Source: Asanoa siamensis
GTDB taxonomy: Bacteria > Actinomycetota > Actinomycetes > Mycobacteriales > Micromonosporaceae
DNA length: 64,000 bases
NCBI RefSeq assembly: GCF_016862555.1
Contig: NZ_BONE01000034.1
Span: 26,241-90,240, forward strand
Direction of reading: 5' to 3'
Position numbers and translations under genes: made by a program. Below are positions 7,652-15,743 of the stretch, piece by piece. Every line of letters starts with the position of its first letter. The first letter of the stretch is position 1. The notes under the pieces were generated by a model that ran no database searches, had not been told where the DNA came from, and saw only the letters and a program-made list of their open reading frames with translations.

Positions 7652-8677
7652 TCAGACCTGCAGCGCGTCCATCCATGCGATGGCACGCCTTGCTGCCGAT
7701 AGCCACTCGCTAGCACGAGTCATTCTGGCAGTTTCTGCTATCTGTTGAAAGGTCACGCTGAAGTTGCCCGTGTGTATGAGTTGGTTGCGTTCAGCGTAAG
7801 CTTGATCAATGAGGGAAAACGCTGATGGATCGTCGATTTGGAACGACTTCGCGCACACCGCTTGAGGGAGAAGGTCGTAGTACTTTCCGGCAAAAGATGT
7901 ATTTGGCGTGCTTCTGATCGCCTTGAGGCGCGTTTTCGAGACATTCGACTGACTCCCGCCCAAGGCGTTCGCTCGTGCTTCACATGCCGTCGCAATCAAG
8001 AGCGTTGCCTCACGTATACTCAGAGTGGTTAGCGCCTCCTCGGCGTCCATCATGAGGCTCAGTGGAAGAGGCGGTGCGCCTTCTCCATTTAGGGTCTTGC
8101 TTAGCTCTGCGAGCGACGTCATGGGCACGGGCCCTATTCGGATGCCTTCCGCGCTCCCAAGACTGTTTCTTTGCATGAATACCATCAGCCCCTCCCCGGT
8201 CGCGGCGTCAAACCAGGCTTGTGTATGAGGAACTGTTACTGAAATTTCGGACTTGAGGGGATCCCAGGTTCGAGCGATCTTGCGGATCTCTACCAACCCG
8301 CAGGATACGCGTATGTGCTCCAGAATGGCGTTCGCTCCGAAGATTGCTTTTTCAAGATACGCGCCCGTGACCGCTTGATCCTCGACCGGAGCGGCAACCT
8401 GCTCCCACTCAAGCGTCACCGATATCCTGTCCAGGATCCGGCTTTTAGCCGCCCGATGAATCGCGATCTCCGGACGAGCAACTGGTCGCAAGTTAAAGAC
8501 GTACGAAGACAGAGTCTGATCGACTTCCGAAGGAAACAGAGGCTCGCCCAGGCCCCATGTGCAGATGTACGCGTCGCAGTCATCGAGCTTCGTATGAACT
8601 CTGATTGCCTCCCCGGTTTCCAACCGCGGCAGCATAAAGTCCAGATAGAAGCTGTAAGTAGCGCGAATCCTCGTCAT
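7652..8677 (-). CDS. HEPN-motif protein, putative RNase effector of a defence or toxin system
   Basis: A 341-residue protein with much lower G+C and different codon use from the backbone. The C-terminal third is helical and carries ERNQLIHTG near residues 296-304, that is R-x4-H (Arg297, His302), the catalytic signature of HEPN RNases. The N-terminal 200 residues are mixed alpha/beta and unrecognised, possibly a sensor. I start at the ATG at 8677 because TAGGAGCGGG lies upstream; the longer in-frame extension reads into the remnant gene at 8811-8862. It opposes the kinase/ATPase genes. HEPN effectors are common in abortive-infection systems; that role here is inferred. Confidence 0.6.
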   Translation of the reverse strand: MTRIRATYSFYLDFMLPRLETGEAIRVHTKLDDCDAYICTWGLGEPLFPSEVDQTLSSYVFNLRPVARPEIAIHRAAKSRILDRISVTLEWEQVAAPVEDQAVTGAYLEKAIFGANAILEHIRVSCGLVEIRKIARTWDPLKSEISVTVPHTQAWFDAATGEGLMVFMQRNSLGSAEGIRIGPVPMTSLAELSKTLNGEGAPPLPLSLMMDAEEALTTLSIREATLLIATACEARANALGGSQSNVSKTRLKAIRSTPNTSFAGKYYDLLPQAVCAKSFQIDDPSAFSLIDQAYAERNQLIHTGNFSVTFQQIAETARMTRASEWLSAARRAIAWMDALQV

Positions 8678-8810
8678 CTTCCCGCTCCTACTCTCCGCAA
8701 ATGGCGCCCCAGCAATCAACTCGGTAACACCCCACTTAGGGTTCAAGGGGCGCACCGCAAGGTGAGGATCGTTTGGGTACGTCGCACCAGAGCTTTGTAG
8801 CAGCGACCTA

Positions 8811-8862
8811 GCCGAACCGATCCCACAAGCCGTCATCGCAACGAAGCCGCTTGAGCGGCTAG
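8811..8862 (-). pseudogene. remnant of a second copy of the 7211-7396 gene
   Basis: On the minus strand this reads P-L-K-R-L-R-C-D-D-G-L-W-D-R-F-G and then a stop. It is nearly identical to residues 8-23 of the 61-residue protein encoded at 7211-7396 (PLKRLRCDDSLWDRFG). It is preceded by a stop codon and an AAGGAG-like site. The rest of the gene is missing. It marks a recombination or insertion boundary at the right side of the HEPN gene. Confidence 0.75.
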
Positions 8863-9132
8863 GTACCAGTCTCCTTCATTGGACGAACAAAGTTGGCACG
8901 CTGGTCTCCGATTTGCCTCCGCTTGCAGGTTACGCGGCTGTTCAAGCTCCTTCGCGGGCACCTACCTTGCCTGGGTCGACCTGCGTCCCCGGCCTCGAAG
9001 CCTGCGCCACCTGCGACTTCCCTGCACACGAAGCCCTGGTCTTGATCAAATACTCGGCACTGAGAATCCCAACAACAACGCGAGTCTGACGGCGCTGCGG
9101 GGAAGGGAGCTCGTGCCGCCGTACAAACCTAG
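8863..9132. other. intergenic, no gene seen
   Basis: About 270 bp of mixed-composition DNA between the remnant gene and the kinase start. It must contain the promoter for the kinase gene, but I see no clear -35/-10 pair and no clear ribosome site in front of the GTG. Confidence 0.4.
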
Positions 9133-10677
9133 GTGACAAACTGGCGTTCGGTGGGCCAGTATCTCGATATGGCACTTCCGGAAGGATGGGTGGCCGCACC
9201 CGATCCCCAGCAACGCGAAGGCGGTCAGGCTCACGTTCACAAGGTTGTACGCCGGGACGCGAAGGGCGAAGGCCGCTACTATGCGCTTAAACTCTTAAAG
9301 AACACGAAGAACGCTGCTCGCAATGTTCGATTTCAGCGTGAAATTACGATCATGGGCAGGCTTTCGGCGAACGGGCTCGCGGTACCGCCTGTGATAGCTC
9401 ATGACATGACGGCTGTCCGGCCATTTTTTGTAACTCCATGGTACGCGAACGGCACCTTGGAGGAGATGATCAAGAATCAGAGCTTCTTCGGCGATCCTGC
9501 CTCTGGGCTTCGTATTCTTGTGTCAATAGCCGAGGCGTTGCACGGGATACACAGTCATGGCTACGCCCATCGCGACTTGAAACCGTCGAATTTGCTCTTG
9601 GACGACAATAACAGGGTACTGGTCGCCGATTTCGGCCTGGTTCTTAGCGCTGAAGATGTAGCTGATCGGCTGACCGAGACCGCCGAGGCTATAGGATCTC
9701 GGCTATACATTGCACCAGAGAACGAGTCGGGCGTGAATGTCGAAGTTGATCAGCGCCCCGCCGATTTCTATGCCTTCGCTAAGGTTGCCTACGCTGTCCT
9801 TACGGGCCGATCTCCCCGCGCGGGTATGACCCAGCTCGATGCCGGATATCGCATTGAACAGCTGGCTGATCCAGCACTCCTCCCACTGTCTGGATTACAG
9901 TTCGATCTACTCAACCCGGATCCCAGAGCTCGGCTGCAGGACTGGCAGATTGTGATTGCCGACCTAAGGGCAGTGATAGGGCGTATAGAAGGAACAGAGG
10001 TCCTCGATGTCGGCGCCTCAGACCTGGTAGAAGTGGTTAAAAGGGCTGCGCGCGACTATGGCGCGTCCACAGAAGCATTGGCGCACAACCGGAACCGTGA
10101 AATAGAAGCGAACCGACGAGAGTTCTGCAACGAGTTCAGGGGAGCGCTTAGTAGAGGGTTTCATGCTTGGGGTACGGCCGTTAGCGAAATAGCTCAACCG
10201 TTGGGTGGCGCGTTAGAGGTGCACTGCTCGAACGGAGGTAAAAACCTTCGCGAAGTTATGACGCTTCCCGAAATGGGCGTGTGGCCAGAAATCAAGAAGA
10301 TCCCTCAAGCCTCCGAACCGAGTGGTGAATTTGGGTTTGGGTACAGCGACGGTAGCAATGCGCTGTTCGTAATTACTCGAAACCCCCCGGAGGGAAACGA
10401 GTCTCTTCAGTTGGGCGCGTATGCGCTTTTTTCAAACGAAGATCAGTTGTGGCTCCTCCGTGTTCCAGTACTTCAGATCGTGCGCTCAGGCCGGTTATTG
10501 GTTAGCATCCCGGCGGACTTGCTTTCGCGTTACGGCAAAGTTGATGGGCCATATAGACTGCGTAGCGCGGCTTCACTCGGTGCCGCAGAGCAGTTTGGTG
10601 ACGCCACGGCCAGGGCTGGGTTAGAGATTCTGACTGAAGTTCTCCAAGGAACAAGGGACCATCTCAAGCCTGCATGA
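9133..10677 (+). CDS. Ser/Thr protein kinase with unrecognised C-terminal domain (defence-type cargo)
   Basis: A 514-residue soluble protein. Residues about 20-285 form a protein kinase domain: ATP-binding Lys53 (YALKLL), Glu70, catalytic HRDLKPSN (146-153), DFG (166-168) and APE (194-196). The glycine loop is weak. There is no transmembrane helix or PASTA repeat, unlike housekeeping PknB. Residues about 290-514 are a mixed alpha/beta region I do not recognise. Codon use and low G+C (29 of 60 at 9301-9360) mark it as foreign. The start is GTG 9133; an ATG at 9169 is possible. It lies 175-211 bp upstream of the ATPase-TOPRIM gene, co-oriented. Comparable kinases occur in phage defence loci. 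Confidence 0.8.
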   Translation: MTNWRSVGQYLDMALPEGWVAAPDPQQREGGQAHVHKVVRRDAKGEGRYYALKLLKNTKNAARNVRFQREITIMGRLSANGLAVPPVIAHDMTAVRPFFVTPWYANGTLEEMIKNQSFFGDPASGLRILVSIAEALHGIHSHGYAHRDLKPSNLLLDDNNRVLVADFGLVLSAEDVADRLTETAEAIGSRLYIAPENESGVNVEVDQRPADFYAFAKVAYAVLTGRSPRAGMTQLDAGYRIEQLADPALLPLSGLQFDLLNPDPRARLQDWQIVIADLRAVIGRIEGTEVLDVGASDLVEVVKRAARDYGASTEALAHNRNREIEANRREFCNEFRGALSRGFHAWGTAVSEIAQPLGGALEVHCSNGGKNLREVMTLPEMGVWPEIKKIPQASEPSGEFGFGYSDGSNALFVITRNPPEGNESLQLGAYALFSNEDQLWLLRVPVLQIVRSGRLLVSIPADLLSRYGKVDGPYRLRSAASLGAAEQFGDATARAGLEILTEVLQGTRDHLKPA

Positions 10678-10852
10678 ATTGCTGATTGGTCACGCCCCAC
10701 GCGACGTTCTTCCCGCGGTGGGATCGATTGCGGCTTCAGGCAATGGGCATGCCATTCGTTGTGGCGACAGGCCTGCCGCGGCTGACCTCCTGCATCACTT
10801 GCCTCGCCGGTTAAGCACTGGTCGGGTGTGCACGAGCCCCCAATAGAGGCCA

Positions 10853-10882
10853 TTGCGAGGTCGATCGGTCCGCTTCTACCAT
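10853..10882 (+). promoter_or_regulatory. promoter giving a leaderless ATPase mRNA
   Basis: TTGCGA (10853-10858), an 18-bp spacer and TACCAT (10877-10882), then 6 nt to a GTG at 10889. This is the usual actinobacterial geometry for a leaderless transcript. The alternative TTG start at 10853 coincides with the -35 hexamer, which argues against it. Confidence 0.6.
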
Positions 10883-10888
10883 GTACGC

Positions 10889-12364
10889 GTGGACTCACAT
10901 GGCAACGACCGACGCGCGAGGATCTGGAATCGCCTTTCAACGTCACCTGCGCCAGTGGAGATAATCCAACTCCGCATCGTTGAGTCTGCGGTTTTCGAAG
11001 AGCAAGTCATCGACCTTGGGCGTGCAACTGTCTTTGTGGGCAATCACGGAACCGGGAAGACTCTACTGCTTCGTCTGGTCCAGGCTGTTTTCGGCTATAC
11101 CGTCCATGCGCCGCCATTCGTCGGAAATCGAAAGTATTCTGATCCGGCCGAGAGGCCGCTCACCGGGATCGTAGAAGTAACGGTGAGATCGGACAGCAAG
11201 CTTCTGAAAAGAACTGTGGACCTGGGCCTTCTGGAAGAAGAGCGCTGGGAGATATGGAACGACACTATTGCTTCGGACGTATGGCCTCAGTTTGTCAGTT
11301 CGGTTCAACTTGCGGCAGACTTCGCCTACTACTACCAGGAACTAAGGCTCCCGCCTAGGACTGAGGAGAAAAGGGCGTACTCCGCTGCTGAACTGTCGGC
11401 TCTGCGAAATATACTTGGCCGTAGTTATGACGCCGCGACTGTTTACAGCGTACCCCTCGACACCGACCCAGAAGCGGCGGACGACTTCTATCCGAGGCCA
11501 TATTTTGAAGGCGTTATCAGCTCTCAGACCGTTGGTAGCGAGACGTTGAGTCTGGGCGAGACATGGGTTCACCGAGTATTCTGGGAAATCGATAGGCTCT
11601 CCCCGGGATGCGTGATCCTCCTTGACGAGCCGGAATCGTTTCTTGCCGTTAGGGGTCAGCGTCCGTTCGCTGATGAGGTTGCGCGACAGGTGCTTTCGCG
11701 TAACCTTCAACTCTTGATTGCAACGCACTCGTCGGAAGTGCTGTCGCGTTTCATTCCCTCCCAGATCCGTATCTGCATGCGGGGACCGACGGGAAAGCTT
11801 CGGGTCGTGACGCCACAATCGATGGAGCAAGTCTATTCTGCGATACGAATCGCACCTCCCCTGAAGTACCTCATCTTGGTCGAGGATGATTTTGCTGCTG
11901 TGATACTAAAGATAATCCTTGCAGAGGTCGGCGGCTTCTTGTCGACCGTTGAAGTCCTTCCGGTCCACGGAAAGGACAATGTTATTGCTGCATGTCGAAT
12001 ACTGTCCCCTTCAAAAAGGGTCACCTTTTTTGGGGTGTTGGATGCAGACCAGAGGACTACCGTCGAGCCCACTGGCAACTTGTCGTTTCTGCCCGGTTCA
12101 CACGATCCTGAACGTGAGCTGCTGCTGTTTGTCGCTGGCCATGTCGCGGAAATTGCAACACTGCTCGGCCGTTCGGAAGACGAAATCGCGGCCGCATTGG
12201 AGAATTGCCTTTTCCTCGAACATCAGTATCAATTTGTGGGCATGGCTGCGGCGCTGACGATGGATTCTCACTATTTGGCCAGTACCTTGGCCAAAGCGTG
12301 GCTAGGTGACCCGCAGATTCGAGCGCAGGCGGCGCGACTGTGTAATGACCTGCCCGAGCTGTAG
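10889..12364 (+). CDS. OLD-like protein: ABC-type ATPase fused to TOPRIM nuclease domain
   Basis: A 491-residue protein counted from the leaderless GTG. The N-terminal ATPase has Walker A GNHGTGKT (51-58), signature LSLGE (220-224), Walker B VILLDEPES (242-250) and the switch THSSE. A TOPRIM domain follows: LILVEDD (acidic residue at about 332), VHGKDNV, and VLDADQR with the D-x-D at about 385-387. ATPase plus TOPRIM in one chain is the OLD/GajA layout. The VHGKDN...DAD pattern also recalls DUF4435 of PARIS AriB. No UvrD-type partner is adjacent; the upstream kinase may be the partner. Low G+C. Antiphage function is inferred. Confidence 0.8.
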   Translation: MDSHGNDRRARIWNRLSTSPAPVEIIQLRIVESAVFEEQVIDLGRATVFVGNHGTGKTLLLRLVQAVFGYTVHAPPFVGNRKYSDPAERPLTGIVEVTVRSDSKLLKRTVDLGLLEEERWEIWNDTIASDVWPQFVSSVQLAADFAYYYQELRLPPRTEEKRAYSAAELSALRNILGRSYDAATVYSVPLDTDPEAADDFYPRPYFEGVISSQTVGSETLSLGETWVHRVFWEIDRLSPGCVILLDEPESFLAVRGQRPFADEVARQVLSRNLQLLIATHSSEVLSRFIPSQIRICMRGPTGKLRVVTPQSMEQVYSAIRIAPPLKYLILVEDDFAAVILKIILAEVGGFLSTVEVLPVHGKDNVIAACRILSPSKRVTFFGVLDADQRTTVEPTGNLSFLPGSHDPERELLLFVAGHVAEIATLLGRSEDEIAAALENCLFLEHQYQFVGMAAALTMDSHYLASTLAKAWLGDPQIRAQAARLCNDLPEL

Positions 12365-12595
12365 GCAAGCGGCCATCTGGGCAATCCCAGATTCGGGCAT
12401 ATCGGTTCTCTCCCAACGCGTGCTAAGCCGGACGCGGTCATCGTGAGCGTGGGGGCGTACAGACCTAACGTGACGGGCGGCGTGGCCTAGAGTGACCCCG
12501 GCGTTTCCCTTCGAAGGGGCGCGCCAATTAGCACAAAACGCTCCAGTCGCCGTAAGGGCGCCGGAGCCTGCCTCACTACGGACGGCGAACGGGGA
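12365..12595. other. intergenic, weak hairpin only
   Basis: About 230 bp between the ATPase-TOPRIM gene and the next gene. A GC-rich imperfect hairpin (GCTCC...GGAGC, around 12540-12568) lies in the middle and could be a terminator, though no T tract follows. No convincing frame. Confidence 0.4.
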
Positions 12596-12601
12596 TAGAC
12601 T
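12596..12601 (+). promoter_or_regulatory. -10 element for the membrane HEPN gene
   Basis: TAGACT, a good match to the actinobacterial TAnnnT -10, lies 8 nt before the GTG at 12610, so the mRNA would have almost no leader. No good -35 hexamer is seen. Confidence 0.5.
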
Positions 12602-12609
12602 CGCGGGCC

Positions 12610-13215
12610 GTGGGTTGGGTTGAGGGTGTCGTCACGGTCGCAACGGGATGGGCTTGGCCGATCGTTGTCTTGGTCGCCGTAATTTTGCTTAAGAACGAAA
12701 TAGGCAGGCTCATCGCCCGCCTGACCCGGTTCGCCGGCGTCGGAGTTGAGGTGGACTTTGGTGACCAAGTCGAAGCTGTGAGCGACCTCGCCGACGCCAT
12801 CACCGCCGAGGCGCCGGATGAGTTGCCCGAACCAATTGAGGGACCCCCCCTTACCCCGCGGCCGACCTTGACAGACCTCGTGGCCGAGGCCGAGATTCAT
12901 CCCGTAGGCGCCATTGTTCGCGCCTGGAACGTCGTCGAAGCGCGAATCGCTGAACTGGCCCCACCGGATAGCACCATCATAAAGGCGGCAGGGATGGCGG
13001 TCAGCGCAAGAAACGCCCGGATGGTGCTCAAGATGCTGAGCGGTATGGGGCTGATTAGCTCCGATCTGTACCAGCTGGGTCGCCGTCTTTCAGATTTGCG
13101 CAATCAAGTGGTGCACGGAGATGTCACTCCGACGAAGAATGAGGCAGCGGATTTTGTTACCGCGACGTGGCGGCTCGCATCTGAACTGTCGAAACTGGAG
13201 CCAATTGTTTCCTGA
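12610..13215 (+). CDS. membrane-anchored HEPN-motif protein
   Basis: A 201-residue protein with one N-terminal transmembrane segment (about residues 14-28, WAWPIVVLVAVILL), a Pro-rich acidic linker and a helical C-terminal domain containing LSDLRNQVVHGD. That is again R-x4-H (Arg164, His169), as in HEPN RNases and DUF4145-like proteins. It is the second HEPN-motif protein in the cargo block and is co-oriented with the kinase and ATPase genes. The start is GTG 12610, supported by the -10 element. It could be a membrane-tethered RNase effector or a degenerate HEPN sensor. Confidence 0.65.
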   Translation: MGWVEGVVTVATGWAWPIVVLVAVILLKNEIGRLIARLTRFAGVGVEVDFGDQVEAVSDLADAITAEAPDELPEPIEGPPLTPRPTLTDLVAEAEIHPVGAIVRAWNVVEARIAELAPPDSTIIKAAGMAVSARNARMVLKMLSGMGLISSDLYQLGRRLSDLRNQVVHGDVTPTKNEAADFVTATWRLASELSKLEPIVS

Positions 13216-13733
13216 CCGTCGGAGAACGGCGGCCGGTGGTACGGCTGCGTCGACCGTTCGGTAAACGTTCCTGCGTCTGGTACCACTGCTGGCCCCAGGC
13301 TAGTTGCGCAGCCCTCGTGGTCGGCGCGACGCCCAACTCGCGTCGGGGCTTTGCGCGAACACCCGACCAGCACGCTGGACGGTGAGTTCACCACTATGAC
13401 GGCGTCGGGACGACTAGATGTCGCGGGACGTCTCTGGAGTTGTAGTCCCTGAGCACGCGTGCTTTCGCGACTCTTTGGCAGTCGGGTCCCCACCGCCCCA
13501 AGTGGGGAGATCCCGTTGATGGGCCCCGGCCGTCCGCGACAGAGAGCCTCCGGGCGGCCGGGCGTATCTCGGCGGTTGGCCGTCGAGCTGCTTGGGCGCA
13601 TCGGGCGGGTGCGTGTCGCTGCGGCTCCGACGGTACGGATCGAGAATCGTGACTGTTCCGCCCGACAAAGCTGCCGTTCCGGGCCTGACGAGGTAGTCCG
13701 TCGTGAGCCCGACCAAAGACGAGGAGGTTTGTT
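13216..13733. other. about 520 bp without a convincing gene
   Basis: Both strands have short frames, but none has a ribosome site plus normal codon composition. G+C rises again here, so this is the right boundary of the low-G+C cargo. The last 15 bp are the ribosome site (GAGGAGG) of the next gene. A promoter or origin-like function is possible, but I see no iterons. Confidence 0.45.
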
Positions 13734-14018
13734 ATGAAAGCGGACCACCCAAGCTGGTGCGCTAGCTACGAGCCGTATGGCGTCGGTCACCGCTCGAACG
13801 CGGCGCACGCATCCAGTGCGACCGACCTGGTCGACGTCCGCCTGACTCTGCTTGACCTCGCGGAGGAAACCGGGCTACCGATCATCATGATCGACTTTCT
13901 TGCGGACGGCGAGGCAGAGTCTCACGTGCTCCCTCTCGACCAGGCTGTCTTGGTGGAACAAGCCATCCGCTCGTTGATAAACCTGCATGAGGAAACAAGC
14001 GCAAGCCGTTCGCGGTGA
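13734..14018 (+). CDS. small hypothetical protein, DUF6907-like
   Basis: A 94-residue protein starting at an ATG with an excellent GAGGAGG site. The start HPSWCASYEPYGVGHRS recalls the short Cys/His motif at the beginning of DUF6907-type proteins common in Streptomyces and their integrative elements. The remainder is an alpha/beta segment rich in Asp and Leu. Function unknown; family assignment tentative. Confidence 0.6.
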   Translation: MKADHPSWCASYEPYGVGHRSNAAHASSATDLVDVRLTLLDLAEETGLPIIMIDFLADGEAESHVLPLDQAVLVEQAIRSLINLHEETSASRSR

Positions 14019-14050
14019 CTCGACCAGGCGAGTGTCGGTGCGCGTTGGCC

Positions 14051-14800
14051 TTAGTCAGGGACGCTCGGAGCGGCTCTAGCCGCTGACCATACGCGCTCGA
14101 ACGAGTCCAAGTAGGACGCAACTATGCCGTCCATCCGGAGTGCCTTCAGGTGTAGGACCGGCGCGTGCGCGCCCGGGCGGCCGTAGACGTGAGTATTGAC
14201 GAGCAGTTCTTCGTCCGCCCGGAAGATTGAGTTGTAGAGGACCGTGTCATGGAACCGGATCCATGCACCGGGCTCGTCGATCAGCGGTCGAAAGCCGACC
14301 AGAGCTGTCCGGATCCGGGCGCTCATGCCATCGCCAATACCTTCTTCGTTCCCTCGGCGCACGACGTTTTGACCATCAGGTTGTCCGAGCGCGATCCGCA
14401 CACGCACTCCCGTGCGCGCCTTCTGGCGGAGTATGTGGGGGATCGACGCGTCCTCGGCCAGAAATAGGGCACTGTACGCCAGCACGTCGATCTCCCGTTT
14501 GGCGCTGCTGACGAGACGTGCCCAAGTGTCAGTCGGTACGGCCGACCGATGCGGATAGATGATCAGGACTTCGTCGGCGATTCTGGCGGGTTGTTTTGCT
14601 GGGGGCAGGTCCGGCCAGAGGTCGTGTGATGCCCATCCGGTTAGCCTCGCGAGCGCATCACGGCGTCTCGGATACGGCATTCGGCCTGTCATCCACCGCT
14701 GCACGGTCTTCGGATCAACGCCGAGTCGTGCGGCGGCGTCGATGGCGTCGAGGCCGGCGCTGCGCAGTGCGCGTGCAAGCGGACCGTTCACAGAGCCCAT
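14051..14800 (-). CDS. XRE-type regulator with C-terminal PLD-like domain (DUF5919-like), copy 1
   Basis: About 249 residues. The N-terminal 60 residues are a helix-turn-helix (LGVDPKTVQRWMTGRMPYPRRR). The rest has the layout of HTH-DUF5919 proteins of actinobacterial mobile elements, with a phospholipase-D-like fold (VPTDTW, DVLAYSALFLAEDASIP, RVRIALGQP, FHDTVLYNSIFRADEELLVNTHVYG). I start at the ATG at 14800, aligned with the paralogue at 16679-17422; a GTG at 14842 would add 14 residues. It is divergent from the small gene at 14898. Probably controls element transfer or maintenance. Confidence 0.75.
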   Translation of the reverse strand: MGSVNGPLARALRSAGLDAIDAAARLGVDPKTVQRWMTGRMPYPRRRDALARLTGWASHDLWPDLPPAKQPARIADEVLIIYPHRSAVPTDTWARLVSSAKREIDVLAYSALFLAEDASIPHILRQKARTGVRVRIALGQPDGQNVVRRGNEEGIGDGMSARIRTALVGFRPLIDEPGAWIRFHDTVLYNSIFRADEELLVNTHVYGRPGAHAPVLHLKALRMDGIVASYLDSFERVWSAARAAPSVPD

Positions 14801-14897
14801 CGTATCGAAGAAGTCCCAAGACGTCCCTACCGTGTGGTTCACCGTCCGCTACGAAAAGTGAAGACTCGGGGCTGATTCGAGACGACAGGAGCACACG

Positions 14898-15146
14898 ATG
14901 GCGAGCGGCGATCGCGGGACGGCGGCTGGCGCGCAGGTGTCGGCCGACCGGCTCGCGTTGGCGCTCGAGGATGTGGGCTTCGATGTTGGTCAGGAGTTCA
15001 GCACGCTCCACGACACCGTCGGCCGGCACGGTTTAGCAGTCGTTCGTCTCGGTGACATCGGGCCAGCTACGGCCGATCGGCTCGCGCTCGTTCTGTCCCG
15101 GGCCGCGGAGCGCGGTATCACCCTTGCCGAGGAGGCCGACAGGTAG
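14898..15146 (+). CDS. small hypothetical protein of the element
   Basis: An 82-residue helical, acidic protein (DRLALALEDVGFDVGQEF, then VRLGDIGPATADRLALVLSRAAERG) with a CAGGAG site before the ATG. It has two similar helical halves containing ADRLAL, possibly an internal duplication. No known family. It sits between the divergent XRE regulator and the HD-domain gene. Confidence 0.6.
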   Translation: MASGDRGTAAGAQVSADRLALALEDVGFDVGQEFSTLHDTVGRHGLAVVRLGDIGPATADRLALVLSRAAERGITLAEEADR

Positions 15147-15180
15147 ATCCAGCAGACACCCGCGCGCCGAGCGCGTTCGC

Positions 15181-15186
15181 TAGCCT
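15181..15186 (+). promoter_or_regulatory. -10 element, leaderless start of the HD-domain gene
   Basis: TAGCCT is followed by exactly 6 nt and then the GTG at 15193, which gives a leaderless transcript. The same hexamer and spacing occur before the LacI gene at 33599-33611. Confidence 0.6.
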
Positions 15187-15192
15187 GTCCAC

Positions 15193-15741
15193 GTGGAGGC
15201 GGCTGAACGTGCGCGGGACCTTGCGCGCCTTCTGCTGGCCGAGTCGCTGCCGCGTCGCTGGTCGCACAGTCAGGGCGTGGGGCGTAGGGCCGAAGCCGTC
15301 GCTCATCTGGTTGGCGATCAGGCCGAAGCTCTGGTGCGCGCAGCCTGGCTCCATGACGTGGGCTATGCGCCAGACTTGGTGCGCACCGGACTGCATCAGC
15401 TCGACGGTGCGCGGTATCTGCGCGACGTTGCCCAAGTCGACAGCCTTGTGTGTCGCCTCGTTGCACACCACTCCTGCGCCGCTATCGAGGCGCGTAACCG
15501 GGACCTGGCCGAGCAGCTCCTCGCCGAGTTTCCCGAAGTCGACGGACTGGTTGCCGACGCGCTCACCTACGCGGACATGACCACGAGTCCGGATGGCGGT
15601 CCGGTCGACGTTGACCAGCGCCTTGCGGAGATCCTTTCGCGGTATGGCAGCGGCGATGTCGTCGCGGAGTCGATCCGTGAGGCGAGTCCGAGGATCATTG
15701 GCTCAGTCCACGCGATACGAGCGCTGTTCAGCGCCGCGTAG
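15193..15741 (+). CDS. HD-domain phosphohydrolase-like protein
   Basis: A 182-residue soluble protein. The HD superfamily pattern is present: His in RRWSHSQGV, the HD pair in AAWLHDVGYAPD, a later His in LVAHHSCAAIEA, and the Asp in ALTYADM. HD proteins of this size hydrolyse nucleotides or other phosphates with bound metal. This type recurs on actinobacterial integrative elements beside Nudix and XRE/PLD-like genes. Substrate unknown. Confidence 0.8.
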   Translation: MEAAERARDLARLLLAESLPRRWSHSQGVGRRAEAVAHLVGDQAEALVRAAWLHDVGYAPDLVRTGLHQLDGARYLRDVAQVDSLVCRLVAHHSCAAIEARNRDLAEQLLAEFPEVDGLVADALTYADMTTSPDGGPVDVDQRLAEILSRYGSGDVVAESIREASPRIIGSVHAIRALFSAA

Positions 15742-15743
15742 GG

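Noticed and set aside
9133..10677. Housekeeping PknB-type kinase
   Set aside because: No transmembrane segment or PASTA domains, foreign composition, and location in a mobile element beside HEPN and TOPRIM genes.
10889..12364. Complete Gabija system
   Set aside because: The ATPase-TOPRIM layout fits GajA-like proteins, but no UvrD-like GajB gene is adjacent on either side.
13459..13737. Plus-strand frame of 92 codons before the DUF6907-like gene
   Set aside because: No ribosome site, and its product lacks any sensible fold; kept as intergenic.
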